Shown here one piece after another: positions 1 through 7,983 of a DNA stretch of 64,000 bases. Below the pieces are notes generated by a model. It ran no database searches. It had not been told where the DNA came from and saw nothing but the letters and a program-made list of their open reading frames with translations. How positions within the stretch are numbered: the stretch's first letter is position 1; the number at the start of each line of letters is the position of its first letter. The position numbers were made by a program, and so were the translations under genes. Source of the DNA: Cladopsammia gracilis (taxonomy: Eukaryota; Cnidaria; Anthozoa; Scleractinia; Dendrophylliidae); contig JAJGOT010000130.1 in assembly GCA_022457155.1 (NCBI GenBank), forward strand, positions 1,045,001-1,109,000, in the 5' to 3' direction.

Positions 1-130
1 TTTGTTGGATATCATAATTATTGTTGGCGTCTAATTTCAAACCGCCTTGTTGAACTTGTTTGTTGAAATTTTTTATGTATTCACTTAAGTCAACACATGC
101 GAATCTTCCCACATTGTTAAATATTCCCAT
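1..130 (-). CDS. Partial hypothetical protein of the Polinton-like element (5' end only)
   Basis: The reading frame starts with ATG at 130-128 on the minus strand and runs without a stop for 43 codons to the window edge, so only the N-terminus is present. It begins Met-Gly-Ile-Phe-Asn-Asn and contains a short hydrophilic stretch rich in Asn, Gln and Lys. It lies only a few bases downstream of the stop of the packaging ATPase (133-135) on the same strand, which suggests one transcription unit pointing away from the capsid genes. The sequence vaguely resembles small N-termini I associate with Polinton genes next to the ATPase, but I cannot name the family from 43 residues. No motif is visible. 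Confidence 0.45.
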   Translation of the reverse strand, partial: MGIFNNVGRFACVDLSEYIKNFNKQVQQGGLKLDANNNYDIQQ

Positions 131-132
131 TT

Positions 133-771
133 TTAAAAAGATTCATCAAAGTTTTTAGCAACACTTTTCTTTTCTTTATCAAGGAAAAGGAATTCATAAG
201 GCCCTAGCCTACTGAAAAGACTTGAGTCAACCAAATTCTCCTTTGCGATCAAATCCAAGTGAGTTTTTGTTGCTGGCGGATACAGAATCATATGCGAACA
301 ATTCAAACGAATTTTTAGAGAAACATCATAATAAGATTGGGAAAGATAAATTGGACTGATTCCATGATGCCTTCCATCTGTCCAATGGTTTGCAATCTTT
401 TGTTGGATCTTTGCTGAAGCGTTAATGAGGTCATCAAAAACGACTACTTTTCTGTTGTTGCTGGGGTATTCTGAGGTATTCATGATGTCATCTGGTCCAA
501 GAAGTTCAAGAACGGGATATCCAACTTTTTCACTGATGCTTTCCATCAACTTTTGGAGATCTTGAATCTTATCTTGATGTTGATTGGGGGTATAGAAATA
601 AATTTTATCATAATAAATGAGAGGTTTTCTCGACATATGCATAAGCGTGTTTGTCTTTCCACAGCGAGTTTAGCCCGCAACGAGCATTCTGAAATCTTCA
701 TCCAGAAAATCATTGTATTTTCTATTTGCTGTTCGATTGTTTAGATGCCGATCATAATTTGGAATCTTCAT
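133..771 (-). pseudogene. A32-like (FtsK/HerA-type) DNA-packaging ATPase with a stop codon in the P-loop
   Basis: This is the genome-packaging ATPase of Polinton/adintovirus-type elements, which pumps DNA into the capsid. An ATG at 771-769 opens a 212-codon frame. The Walker A region lies at codons 33-40, where the P-loop glycine is followed directly by an in-frame TAA (670-672) and then by Thr-Arg-Cys-Gly-Lys-Thr. Past the stop the frame is open for 169 residues to the TAA at 133-135. It carries a Walker B strand ending in Phe-Asp-Asp (KVVVFDDL, about codon 110) and a downstream SQSYYD segment like the sensor region of this family. Length (~210 aa) is normal for the family. Because the stop replaces one P-loop residue, this copy should not give a working ATPase. 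It is divergent from the plus-strand virion genes, which begin at 861. Family assignment is strong; the nonsense codon is read directly. Confidence 0.85.
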
Positions 772-860
772 TTTAAGTGCCGATACATAACTTTGGTTTC
801 ATCATTTATCTTCCAAATCAACACTTATCTTTTGAAATAAATGTTGTTTCAACACTTAAA

Positions 861-1943
861 ATGGATCTTGAAAGAATAAAGAAATACGCAGGAAGAGAAT
901 TGGAGGGATATCAGATTGCGAAAGCAATCACAGATGTGAAAAATGAGGTGAAAGACCGAGAACAGGGAAGAGACATTGTCATGAGTGATTATTTCAAAAC
1001 CCTCCGTGAGCCCTTGATTGAACAACAGAAAAATACTGATGCCAAACAAGATGCAGTAATTGAGCAACTCAGACTAAATCAACTGGCTTTGACTGAAGGC
1101 ATTCAGGACATCGTCACGCTGAATAAAGAGTTGCCACTTGAAGGTGCTGAAGGCGGGCCGTTGCCAATACCCTATAAATCACCAAAAAGATTTGATATTG
1201 ATATCTATAAAGGAATTTCTGAGGAAGAAAAAGAAATTTTCCGAAAATATCATTTAACACCTTTAGGCACCCTTTTAGGAATGCCAATTGAACGCGTTAA
1301 AGAGGCCAAAGAATTGTATAAAAAAAATAGAAAAACCCAAAGTACTTCGCAGATAACTAATTTACAAAAGAAACAGACTAAAAACCGGGTTTTAAGTGAT
1401 GTTGAAAAACAGAAATGGGATCAGTTAACGTCTGACTCACTAGCCTTAGACAAATATAGAGACCAAATTAATCGTTTAATTGACGCAAAAGAAGGAGTAA
1501 TGGTAACACCACAAAAAAGAAAGGGAGCGCAGCGACTGCGACTGAAAGGAGAAGGAGTTCGAAAATATAAACAACCCCGAAGGAATGCTTATAAGATTCA
1601 ACAAAACGCCGCAGGCGAAAGTCAATATGGCGGACCTGGTCCGGGTGGGCTTCTTATCGATGTCCCCAAACTTTTCAATGAAATGAAACTGAATGCCTTC
1701 CGAGGTGGAAAACTGATCTATCAGGCTGATGCGGATAAATCATTCATCGATCTGGTGACAAAAAGATTCAATCCTCGGAAAAAATATTCTATGAATGCCG
1801 TGAGAATTTTCAATGACTTGAATTTGTTGAATTTGTTATGCCTGCGCACAAATCCTCGGGTAAATCAAGGATGGTTGGATCCGGCTTTGCCGGCAGCTTC
1901 GCTGGATCGGGTGTCGTCTTCTATCAAAAGCCAGAAGAATTAG
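861..1943 (+). CDS. DUF8207-like Polinton virion-associated protein, main part
   Basis: The likely start is ATG 861 (Met-Asp-Leu-Glu), the first Met followed by protein-like sequence; the open frame itself reaches back to 777. Residues 1-100 are charged and helical, 100-210 are basic, and about 250-330 contain the conserved core (LIDVPKLFNEMKL and the following Lys-Arg-Phe-Asn segment) that I recognise from Polinton-associated cnidarian and insect proteins annotated DUF8207. Function is unknown; position among capsid genes suggests a virion or assembly role. A basic patch at 1525-1559 includes Leu-Lys-Gly-Glu-Gly, which fits the adenain cleavage consensus. After about nucleotide 1835 the frame departs from the conserved protein and ends in a run without similarity at 1943, while the conserved C-terminus continues in another frame (next entry), so a one-base frameshift near 1825-1840 is inferred. 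Confidence 0.65.
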   Translation: MDLERIKKYAGRELEGYQIAKAITDVKNEVKDREQGRDIVMSDYFKTLREPLIEQQKNTDAKQDAVIEQLRLNQLALTEGIQDIVTLNKELPLEGAEGGPLPIPYKSPKRFDIDIYKGISEEEKEIFRKYHLTPLGTLLGMPIERVKEAKELYKKNRKTQSTSQITNLQKKQTKNRVLSDVEKQKWDQLTSDSLALDKYRDQINRLIDAKEGVMVTPQKRKGAQRLRLKGEGVRKYKQPRRNAYKIQQNAAGESQYGGPGPGGLLIDVPKLFNEMKLNAFRGGKLIYQADADKSFIDLVTKRFNPRKKYSMNAVRIFNDLNLLNLLCLRTNPRVNQGWLDPALPAASLDRVSSSIKSQKN

Positions 1944-2098
1944 CAGATCGGATGAAGATTTTGATTGGTTCAATGGCTGCTGGAAACAATTCTCCTGTCT
2001 TGAGGAATGATCTTTTCCAAATAAATGATGAACTCTTGAGAATCGGGGCAATTGACCAACAAATGCATGAAAAACTTTATGAGAAATATTTAAAATAA
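1838..2098 (+). pseudogene. Shifted-frame C-terminus of the DUF8207-like protein
   Basis: This 86-residue frame overlaps the end of the preceding gene by 105 bases and ends at the TAA 2096-2098, whose last A is the first base of the next gene's ATG. Its sequence (Gly/Ser-rich linker, then a helical region with NNSPVLRNDLFQINDELLRIGAI) is what I expect at the C-terminus of DUF8207-type proteins. The simplest reading is that a frameshift near 1830 detached it from the main frame. It could instead be a small overlapping gene starting at ATG 1838. The linker contains Met-Val-Gly-Ser-Gly (1871-1885), another match to the adenain site consensus. Confidence 0.55.
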
Positions 2099-2851
2099 TG
2101 GATGTAAACAGAGTGCTTGTCTTTAAATCAATTGATGCAAGAAAACAAAACCCACAAAATAAACCAGGGAATTTCACAACGAGGTTTTCTCCCGAGTTGG
2201 GTCTAGACGATAATAAACAACACTATTTGGCTTTAGATCATCTTTCTATGACTGCAAGCTGGCATAATATCAGGTCTAAATATAACAACAACAAATTGGT
2301 GATTTCAAAAGACAAGGGTCAGACATGGGAAACAATCACCTTTCCTGCAGGAATTTATGACTATGAGGATATAAATGAGTTTATCCACAAAAGCATTGGA
2401 AAAAAAGGATGATGATGCTTACGGAATCAATGTGTTGTTCGATTTGACCACTTTGAAAGTATTTATTCAGTTGGATGAAAACTTCCAAATTGATTTTGCA
2501 AGCAGTGGAAACTTTCACGTCTTGTTGGGATTTGATGCGGTAAAATTGACAGCTAGTGCTTATGGATCGATGTTTCCAAACATATCAAACAGTGTTGACA
2601 ATCTCTATCTCAGAAGCAGTCTTTTGAGTGATTCAATTATCTCAGCTAAAAAATCAAATGTGCTTTACACATTCTCAACCAGCACTAAAACCAGATCATT
2701 ACCATTCGAAATTCAACCAATGAATTACTTGTGGAATAAAATAAACTCTAAAACCATTTCTGAAGCGACTTTCTACATTACTGATGATGAAGACAGAGAA
2801 GTTGATTTGAATGATATTGATATTTCTTTGACTGCGGTAATTAAAGAATAA
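2098..2851 (+). pseudogene. Candidate minor capsid (penton-type) protein, frameshifted
   Basis: ATG 2098 overlaps the previous stop by one base. The first frame gives 103 residues, stopping at 2410-2412. The second frame, open from 2375, carries the rest (about 145 residues) to TAA 2849-2851. The two halves join at an A-run (about 2400-2406), where one extra A explains the shift. The combined length of about 250 residues, the beta-rich composition and the position between the DUF8207-like gene and the major capsid gene fit the single-jelly-roll minor capsid protein that forms pentons in Polintons. I recognise this as a recurrent Polinton gene, but the penton assignment is an inference from size, order and predicted strands. 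A structure prediction would test it. Confidence 0.6.
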
Positions 2852-2858
2852 ATTAAAA

Positions 2859-3257
2859 ATGGATGAAAGAAGAGAAAGAGATCCTGATACTGGTGAAATA
2901 ACATATGTGGGCGGGAGCGGCTTTGCCGCCAGCGGAGCTGGGTTTTCAGACGTTTTCTCGAAACTCGCAGCTAAATTAACAGGTAAAACAGCTTCAAAAT
3001 TAGCTTCAAAGGCAGCGGAAAAATTAATTGAAAAAGGAGCATAGAAAGTTGGAGAAAAGACTGGTCAAGTCATTGGTGAAAAAATTTATGATAAGTTTTC
3101 AAATAAGGCACCGGAAACAAAAGGAAAAGAAATTGGTGAAATTCTGAAAAACATAGAAAAGAAAGTCGAGCAGCCGAGGCAGCCCGCAGTCGTTAGCTTC
3201 CAAGAAGACCCCGGCAAATTTAAGTATGTGAGAGATGTTTACAATGGCCTCCTTTGA
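2859..3257 (+). pseudogene. Small Ala/Lys-rich Polinton protein with an in-frame stop
   Basis: The frame starts at ATG 2859, seven bases after the previous stop, and gives 61 residues to TAG 3042-3044. The same frame then continues open for 70 codons to TGA 3255-3257, with the same helical, Lys/Ala/Glu-rich character on both sides. The TAG is therefore best read as a nonsense mutation in a protein of about 130 residues. The N-terminal half has a Gly-Ser-Gly-Phe-Ala-Ala segment resembling the linker in the DUF8207-like C-terminus, followed by an amphipathic helix repeat of Lys-Leu-Ala/Lys-Ala-Ala. Function is not known. Size and amphipathicity would allow a minor core or membrane-active virion protein, but nothing proves it. 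Confidence 0.55.
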
Positions 3258-3334
3258 GAGGGCCTCAGCGAGGCTGGACTGCGAGCCGCCGAGGCAGCTC
3301 GACTTCTTTGAAAAATAAAATATTATATAATAAA

Positions 3335-4600
3335 ATGGCAGTAAATTTTAGAAATCCTGAATTCGTAAAAAGATATGAATATACATATTATGATTTAGAC
3401 ACACCACTCAATGACAATGTCGCGAATGACAACAGGCAGACAAAAGAGAATTATCGCTTCACCGTGGATAATTCCTCAGAAGCAAACCCAATTGATTGGT
3501 ATAATGCATATCTGGAGATTGACTTTAAGCTTGTTACAACGGTTGACAGCGCTGTTGGTATAACCGCAGGGGCCAACAATGGCAATCAAGATTGCACGAC
3601 AACTGATGGTTTGTCTTTCATAAAAGAAATTATAGTTGAATGTAACAGAACATCTGTGTATAAAAACTCAAGAGCTAATGAGTCATCAAATGCGTTGGCG
3701 CTCTTGAAATACACAAAAAGTTATGCCGATTCAGTTGGGCAAGATCAGTTCTTCTATCCTGATACATCAACAGGAACAACAGAAGCACGACGAGCTGAGG
3801 CACTTAATAATGAAGGTTTTGCCAGGCGAAAAATCCTGACTGATGCCGCGAATATCAACAAAATATCAATTCCTATGAATTTATACAGTTATTTCGCTGC
3901 TTTCAAAAATAACCTTCACCCAAATATAAAGACAATAATTTTTTTGCAACTTGAAAATGATAACAACTTGATTTTCAGAAAAGGCGCCGCGCCAGATTCA
4001 AAAGTGATTCTCACTAAATTCAGATTGTGGTGCCCAAAAATTATTTTCAATGGTAAAGGCTTGAAACAATATCTTGAAGATTATCTGAAACCAAAAAAGT
4101 GGACGTATTTGAAAGAACATCATGAAACATCGCAAACAACAGCCGTGAATAACTACTTCCGCATTTCCAATGGGCTTCGAAGACCTAGGAATGTGTTGAT
4201 TTGGGTTGTTCCAACAGCATCTTATAATAGTCAGACACATAATATATTCACTTTCAAGACATTCGACATTGGAGCAAACAACCGGAAGTTCAGCCGAGCA
4301 CAGCTGGAGTTGAACAACAGCATTTATTATCCACAATTGGAAATGACAACGGATGAGGAATCAAGGCTTTATCGAGCTTTGATGTCATTCAATGCCGCTT
4401 ATAATGACATTTTGAGTGGACCATTGATTACTCGAGCAAATTTCAAAACTCTTTATGGAATGCTTTACTTCGATCTCCGAAACCAAGAAGATGATGTGAA
4501 AGATGGTGTCGTTTCTTTAGCGTTCAGATATGAACTGACTGGAGACAACCCAACACAGTACACAATAAACGCCTTGGTGCTGCATGAAAAAGAAATTTAA
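3335..4600 (+). CDS. Major capsid protein, double-jelly-roll type (Polinton/adintovirus hexon)
   Basis: The best start is ATG 3335 (Met-Ala-Val-Asn-Phe), giving 421 residues; the open frame extends upstream to 3254, but that part overlaps the previous gene and is not protein-like. The sequence is strand-rich, with capsid-like blocks such as NPIDWYNAYLEIDF near residue 50, GLSFIKEIIVE near 95, a LKPKKWTYLKEHHE segment near 255 and RNVLIWVVPTASYN near 285. This layout matches the double-jelly-roll hexon protein of Polintons. Its role is to build the icosahedral shell. It is one of the few genes here without a visible break, although the element around it is decaying. It sits between the small Ala/Lys-rich gene and the pX-like gene, the usual Polinton position. 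Family call rests on recognition; a structural search would confirm the fold. Confidence 0.8.
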   Translation: MAVNFRNPEFVKRYEYTYYDLDTPLNDNVANDNRQTKENYRFTVDNSSEANPIDWYNAYLEIDFKLVTTVDSAVGITAGANNGNQDCTTTDGLSFIKEIIVECNRTSVYKNSRANESSNALALLKYTKSYADSVGQDQFFYPDTSTGTTEARRAEALNNEGFARRKILTDAANINKISIPMNLYSYFAAFKNNLHPNIKTIIFLQLENDNNLIFRKGAAPDSKVILTKFRLWCPKIIFNGKGLKQYLEDYLKPKKWTYLKEHHETSQTTAVNNYFRISNGLRRPRNVLIWVVPTASYNSQTHNIFTFKTFDIGANNRKFSRAQLELNNSIYYPQLEMTTDEESRLYRALMSFNAAYNDILSGPLITRANFKTLYGMLYFDLRNQEDDVKDGVVSLAFRYELTGDNPTQYTINALVLHEKEI

Positions 4601-4709
4601 TTGTATACTACATCAAATAAGCTTTTGATCAAGGCTTAAAAGCATAAATGTCTTTCCTTTGGAAAAGTCTTTCTTTGAGAAAAGTTATTTCGATATTAAA
4701 AATATTGAA

Positions 4710-5556
4710 ATGACGTCTTATATTCCATACCATGTAAGCTTGTCTGAAGGGCAAAAAACAAAGCTTGCAAGAGCTGTGAAAAATTCAGCTCCAATTACAT
4801 TGAGACTTTCGAGAAATGAATTGAAAGGATCAGATGAACTATTGTTGACAAAAACCAAAATAAACAAAATACAGAAAGCAATTAATGCTGGGCGGGGGGT
4901 TGAAATAGCCATCTCGAGAACACAAATAAGAAAAGCTGTCAGACAAGGCGGGAGTCTTTGGACTTCATTGATTTCTTTGGGATCGAAACCGCTTCCATTT
5001 GCAACAAAGGGGGTTTCAAAAGTTGCCCCGCATCTTGCGACGGGAGCATTGGGTGCTTTCGGGAGCTTGGGGATTGATAAAATATTCGGGAAAGGCATTC
5101 AAATTCCATTCAACTTTCTACCGCAGGTTGCACAAGTTAGAGAGTTAACTAAAAATCAATTAGATTCTGTTAAAGGAGGACTTAAGATTGGCAGTGGAAT
5201 AAATTTCAAACCAACACAGCGACAAATTAATGGTGGACTTCTTGGAACACTAGCGGCGATAGGAATCCCGATGGCTATTGAGCTGGCATCGAAACTGTTC
5301 GGCTCTGGAGCCGTTGGGGGTGGGCTTCAGGTACCCCGAAAAGGCAAAGGCGAAGGTGGAGGATTAATGGTGAGTCCAAAACCGGGGCTTTATCCATATA
5401 GGCCGCCGCCATTTTTTGGAACATGGGAACAGCAAGGCCGCGGACAAAAAAAAATCTGGGACGAGAGCACAGCGACCGCGACTGAAAGGAGAAGGACTTT
5501 TGTTAGGACCGAACAGCCCCTTCAACAGCATTCCCGGAATAGGGTTGATTCTGTGA
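4710..5556 (+). pseudogene. pX/core-like capsid-associated protein, frameshifted into the protease frame
   Basis: ATG 4710 opens a basic, Gly-rich protein whose N-terminus (SYIPYHVSLSEGQKTKLA, then LSRNELKGSDELLLTK and KINKIQKAI) I recognise from Polinton proteins near the protease, often compared with adenoviral core/pX proteins. Residues about 100-210 hold two hydrophobic Gly/Leu segments (GALGAFGSLGIDKIFG and GGLLGTLAAIGIPMAIELA), possibly membrane-active. The expected C-terminus (Leu-Leu-Leu-Gly-Pro-Asn-Ser-Pro-Phe) lies in the +1 frame and ends at TGA 5554-5556. A length change in the A-run at 5445-5453 therefore moves the ribosome into the protease frame and creates an artificial fusion. 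The displaced tail carries Leu-Lys-Gly-Glu-Gly (5482-5496), an adenain-type site. Confidence 0.65.
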
Positions 5557-6011
5557 AAAACAAACCCGCGTTCAAAGATATTCCGATTTCAAACTTTGAT
5601 ATTCTTGAGTGGGTGAGGTTTCTTAAAATTCCCAATTTCAAAGGAATCTTTTCAAGAGATTCGACAAATCATATTCATAACTCTGGTGGCTGCATAATTA
5701 ATTTAGATGATTCTGTTGGCAACGGAACACATTGGGTCGCAACATTTGTGAGTGACAAACTTATTTATTATTTTGATTCATTTTGCTTACCGCCTCCAAT
5801 TGAATTTGTGGATTATGCAAGAAAATTAAAAAAAAAATACGTTTATAATTACGGCCATCCGATTCAAGACATCAATTCTGTGCGATGTGGATATTATTGT
5901 TTATATTTCCTAGTTAATATTCATGAAAAATCGTTTTATGATTGTCTCAAAGTGTTTGATTTAAACCATCCAATGAAAAATGAAAAGTTCATAAAAGAAT
6001 ATTTCGAATAA
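5553..6011 (+). CDS. Adenain-like cysteine protease (virion maturation protease)
   Basis: About 152 residues starting at GTG 5553, which overlaps the displaced stop of the pX-like gene (GTGA); the usual overlap would be ATGA, so the start codon may have mutated. In the current frame the protein is read as the C-terminal part of a 450-residue fusion beginning upstream. Catalytic residues of the adenovirus protease family are all visible: His in THWVATF (about residue 60 from GTG), an acidic residue in YYFDSF (about 75), Gln in HPIQDINS (about 105) and the nucleophile Cys in RCGYYCLYF (about 116). Spacing and length are close to adenain (His54, Glu71, Gln115, Cys122). The enzyme would cleave capsid and core proteins during maturation; matching cleavage motifs occur in several neighbouring proteins. 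Confidence 0.8.
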   Translation: MKNKPAFKDIPISNFDILEWVRFLKIPNFKGIFSRDSTNHIHNSGGCIINLDDSVGNGTHWVATFVSDKLIYYFDSFCLPPPIEFVDYARKLKKKYVYNYGHPIQDINSVRCGYYCLYFLVNIHEKSFYDCLKVFDLNHPMKNEKFIKEYFE

Positions 6012-6013
6012 AA

Positions 6014-6154
6014 ATGGAATCATATTGCGTTAAAGAGAAACGAGTTACGAGATGCGTGGAGCCATCCGGCTATATGACTGCAAAAAATGGAAAGCCAATG
6101 TGGTTTTGCCATTGCGCTTCATGCGGAATAAAGAAGACAAGATTTATTAAGTAG
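6014..6154 (+). CDS. Small zinc-ribbon protein, DUF5679-like
   Basis: A 46-codon frame starts at ATG 6014, two bases after the protease stop, and ends at TAG 6152-6154. It encodes a Cys-rich mini-protein with Cys at residues 5, 14, 32, 34 and 37 and the ending Lys-Lys-Thr-Arg-Phe-Ile-Lys. This resembles DUF5679 zinc ribbons that in Polintons often form the N-terminus of, or precede, the phospholipase protein. The first knuckle reads Cys-Val-Lys-Glu-Lys where a second Cys is normally present, so the metal site may be damaged. A frame open from about 6151 continues into the phospholipase gene, so an original zinc-ribbon/PLA2 fusion split by a frameshift near 6152-6165 is possible. Confidence 0.55.
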   Translation: MESYCVKEKRVTRCVEPSGYMTAKNGKPMWFCHCASCGIKKTRFIK

Positions 6155-6222
6155 TCAAACTAACGCGGCCCTCACAAGGTGGGGGCATTGGGTCGACAAT
6201 AGCAGAACTCGGACTTGAAGGC

Positions 6223-6825
6223 ATGACGCATGCTATCCCGTGGCTAGGAAGAAAAGCTGTTGAAATGGGACGCTATGGTGCCAGTGAGTTGCTAAGAAAT
6301 AAAAACGCTCAGAAAAATATCTTGAATTATGGATTAGAAAAACTAACTCCAATGATACAAAATGTCGGTAGTCAAGCATTAGATCAACTATCAACGCAAA
6401 TAAGGCCAAATAAAAAATATAAAACAGACAGAAAAGATCTCAACGGTAGCGGGTTTGACGCGCATCCACTTATTGGGAAATTACCGCGGCCAAAAGGCGG
6501 ATTCACGCCAGGTAAATATAAATATATGGGCCCCTACAATCCATTACAAAGACAGCTGGAATACGATCCTGAAACAGTTGAAGTCCTGAAATGGAATGAT
6601 CTGCCATATAACAAAGTAGATGAAATTTCGGCTTATCATGACATTTGTTATGACAGAGTGAAGACAGGCAAGACAAACAAAGGCGATTGCGACAGGCAAA
6701 TGGTTGCTGAACTTGACAAGATCCCCTATGGCGACATGCCAAACTGGGGCCAAGCGGCAAGATTCATTATTAACACGAAGCAAAAACTTGGTTTAGGGGT
6801 TTCAATAAACGACAGAAGATTTTGA
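6223..6825 (+). CDS. Parvovirus-type phospholipase A2 virion protein
   Basis: The first Met is at 6223 (200 residues), but the frame is open back to about 6151 and upstream codons look protein-like (Gly-Ser-Thr-Ile-Ala-Glu-Leu), so the true start may be a lost fusion with the zinc ribbon. Residues 1-70 are helical and basic. Leu-Asn-Gly-Ser-Gly at 73-77 is an adenain-type site. The PLA2 core follows: calcium loop YMGPYNP at 101-107 and catalytic helix with the His-Asp pair at 139-140 in SAYHDICYD. CDRQMVAEL at 156-164 supplies the next helix. This is the Phospholip_A2_4-like fold used by parvoviruses and many Polintons to breach endosomal membranes. The reading frame is whole and the catalytic dyad intact. 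It ends at 6825, directly before the integrase region. Confidence 0.8.
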   Translation: MTHAIPWLGRKAVEMGRYGASELLRNKNAQKNILNYGLEKLTPMIQNVGSQALDQLSTQIRPNKKYKTDRKDLNGSGFDAHPLIGKLPRPKGGFTPGKYKYMGPYNPLQRQLEYDPETVEVLKWNDLPYNKVDEISAYHDICYDRVKTGKTNKGDCDRQMVAELDKIPYGDMPNWGQAARFIINTKQKLGLGVSINDRRF

Positions 6826-7793
6826 GTGATGGCCGGACTCAAACCGCGAGGGCGGTTTGGACTCAAAATCTGGCAAACGAATTACACCGGCCAATCAGGC
6901 GACGCTTTCCAAAGCGAAGAGTAATGGCATATGGGGTAGACAAGATCTGGGCAGCGGATTTAGTCGAGATGGGGAAATTTTCGAAGTGGAACCGAGGAAT
7001 AAAATATCTCCTGATGGTGATCGATGTTTTCTCAAATATGGTTGGATACGACCCTTGAAAGATAAAAAAGGACAATCAGTTGCCGATGCTTTTAAAGATA
7101 TATTTAAAACGAAGCGAAAACCGCAAATGCTTTGGAGTGATAAAGGAAGTGAATTTTGGAACCGCATTGTTCAAGATCTGCTGTATAAGAATGGATAACT
7201 TTATATACGACGCAGAACGAAGAAAAATCGTCTGTTGTCGAACGTTGGAACAAGACGATTAAACAGAAACTCTGGAAGCTTTTTTCGGCGAACAATAACA
7301 CAATTTATTTTGACAAACTTGACAATTTAGTGGATCAATATAATCACAGTTTCCATTCTAGTATTGCCATGACTCCCGCGCAGGCGAGTTTAATTAAAAA
7401 CGAGCCCAAGGTTTTTGCTAACTTATATGGAGATTTGCTTTATTCTAAACACACCCCAGCAAAATTTAAAATCGGCGATAAGGTAAGAATTTCAAAATAT
7501 AAGCGAAAAATATTCGATAAAGGATTTACACCGAACTGGACCGAAGAGATATTTGTTATTGACGAAATATTGAACACAAATCCGGTAACGTATAAATTAG
7601 TTGATCTGTTAGGAGAAAAATAATTGGATCATTTTACGAACCGGAACTTCAAAGGACAACACAAAGCGTGTTTCGAATTGAAAACGTTATTCGCCGCGAT
7701 TACAAGCGAAAGAAAGCCTTGGTAAAATGGAGCGGCTATCCCGACAAATTTAATAGTTGGATTCCGCTGAGTGATGTTCAAAAGCTTGCTTAA
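6822..7793 (+). pseudogene. Retroviral-type (rve) integrase with C-terminal chromodomain, three frameshifts
   Basis: The integrase is spread over three frames. The first (6822-7058) holds the N-terminus and the first catalytic Asp in WAADLVEM (codon 6957-6959). The second (to 7198) holds PLKDKKGQSVADAF and the second Asp in WSDKGSEF (7139-7141). The third resumes near 7199 with the catalytic Glu in VVERWNK (7240-7242) and runs to TAA 7621-7623 through an SH3-like region (KFKIGDKVRISKY). A last shift at the A-run 7616-7620 leads into a chromodomain (VIRRDYKRKKALVKWSGYP, ending about 7790). The D-D-E spacing is close to D,D35E. In Polintons this protein inserts the element and the chromodomain targets chromatin. 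The copy is clearly dead. It is the rightmost gene, as expected next to the terminal repeat. Confidence 0.85.
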
Positions 7794-7799
7794 AAAATC

Positions 7800-7983
7800 G
7801 GCTCACGCGTGAGCCATTAATTTAACAAAAATAGGTCATTGGAAAAATCGGCTTACGCGTAAGCCAATTTGTGATTGGTGGAGAGTGTATTATGCATAAT
7901 ACAATTTCTGATTGGTTAAAACAGACCACATGACAAGGGAAAGCTGATGAATAATTATCTCAAAATAATTCCCACGCGTGGGA
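7800..7983. repeat. Three perfect palindromes with an ACGCGT core behind the integrase
   Basis: Perfect palindromes lie at 7800-7815 (arms GGCTC around ACGCGT), 7850-7865 (arms GGCTT around ACGCGT) and 7970-7983 (arms TCCC around ACGCGT). The first two are preceded by the same AAAAATC. They sit within 200 bp after the integrase stop, where the terminal inverted repeat of a Polinton is expected. They could be terminators, protein-binding sites or part of the terminal repeat. The other terminus is outside the window, so this cannot be decided here. Confidence 0.6.

Noticed and set aside
4718..5098. 126-codon minus-strand frame
   Set aside because: Antisense shadow of the pX-like gene.
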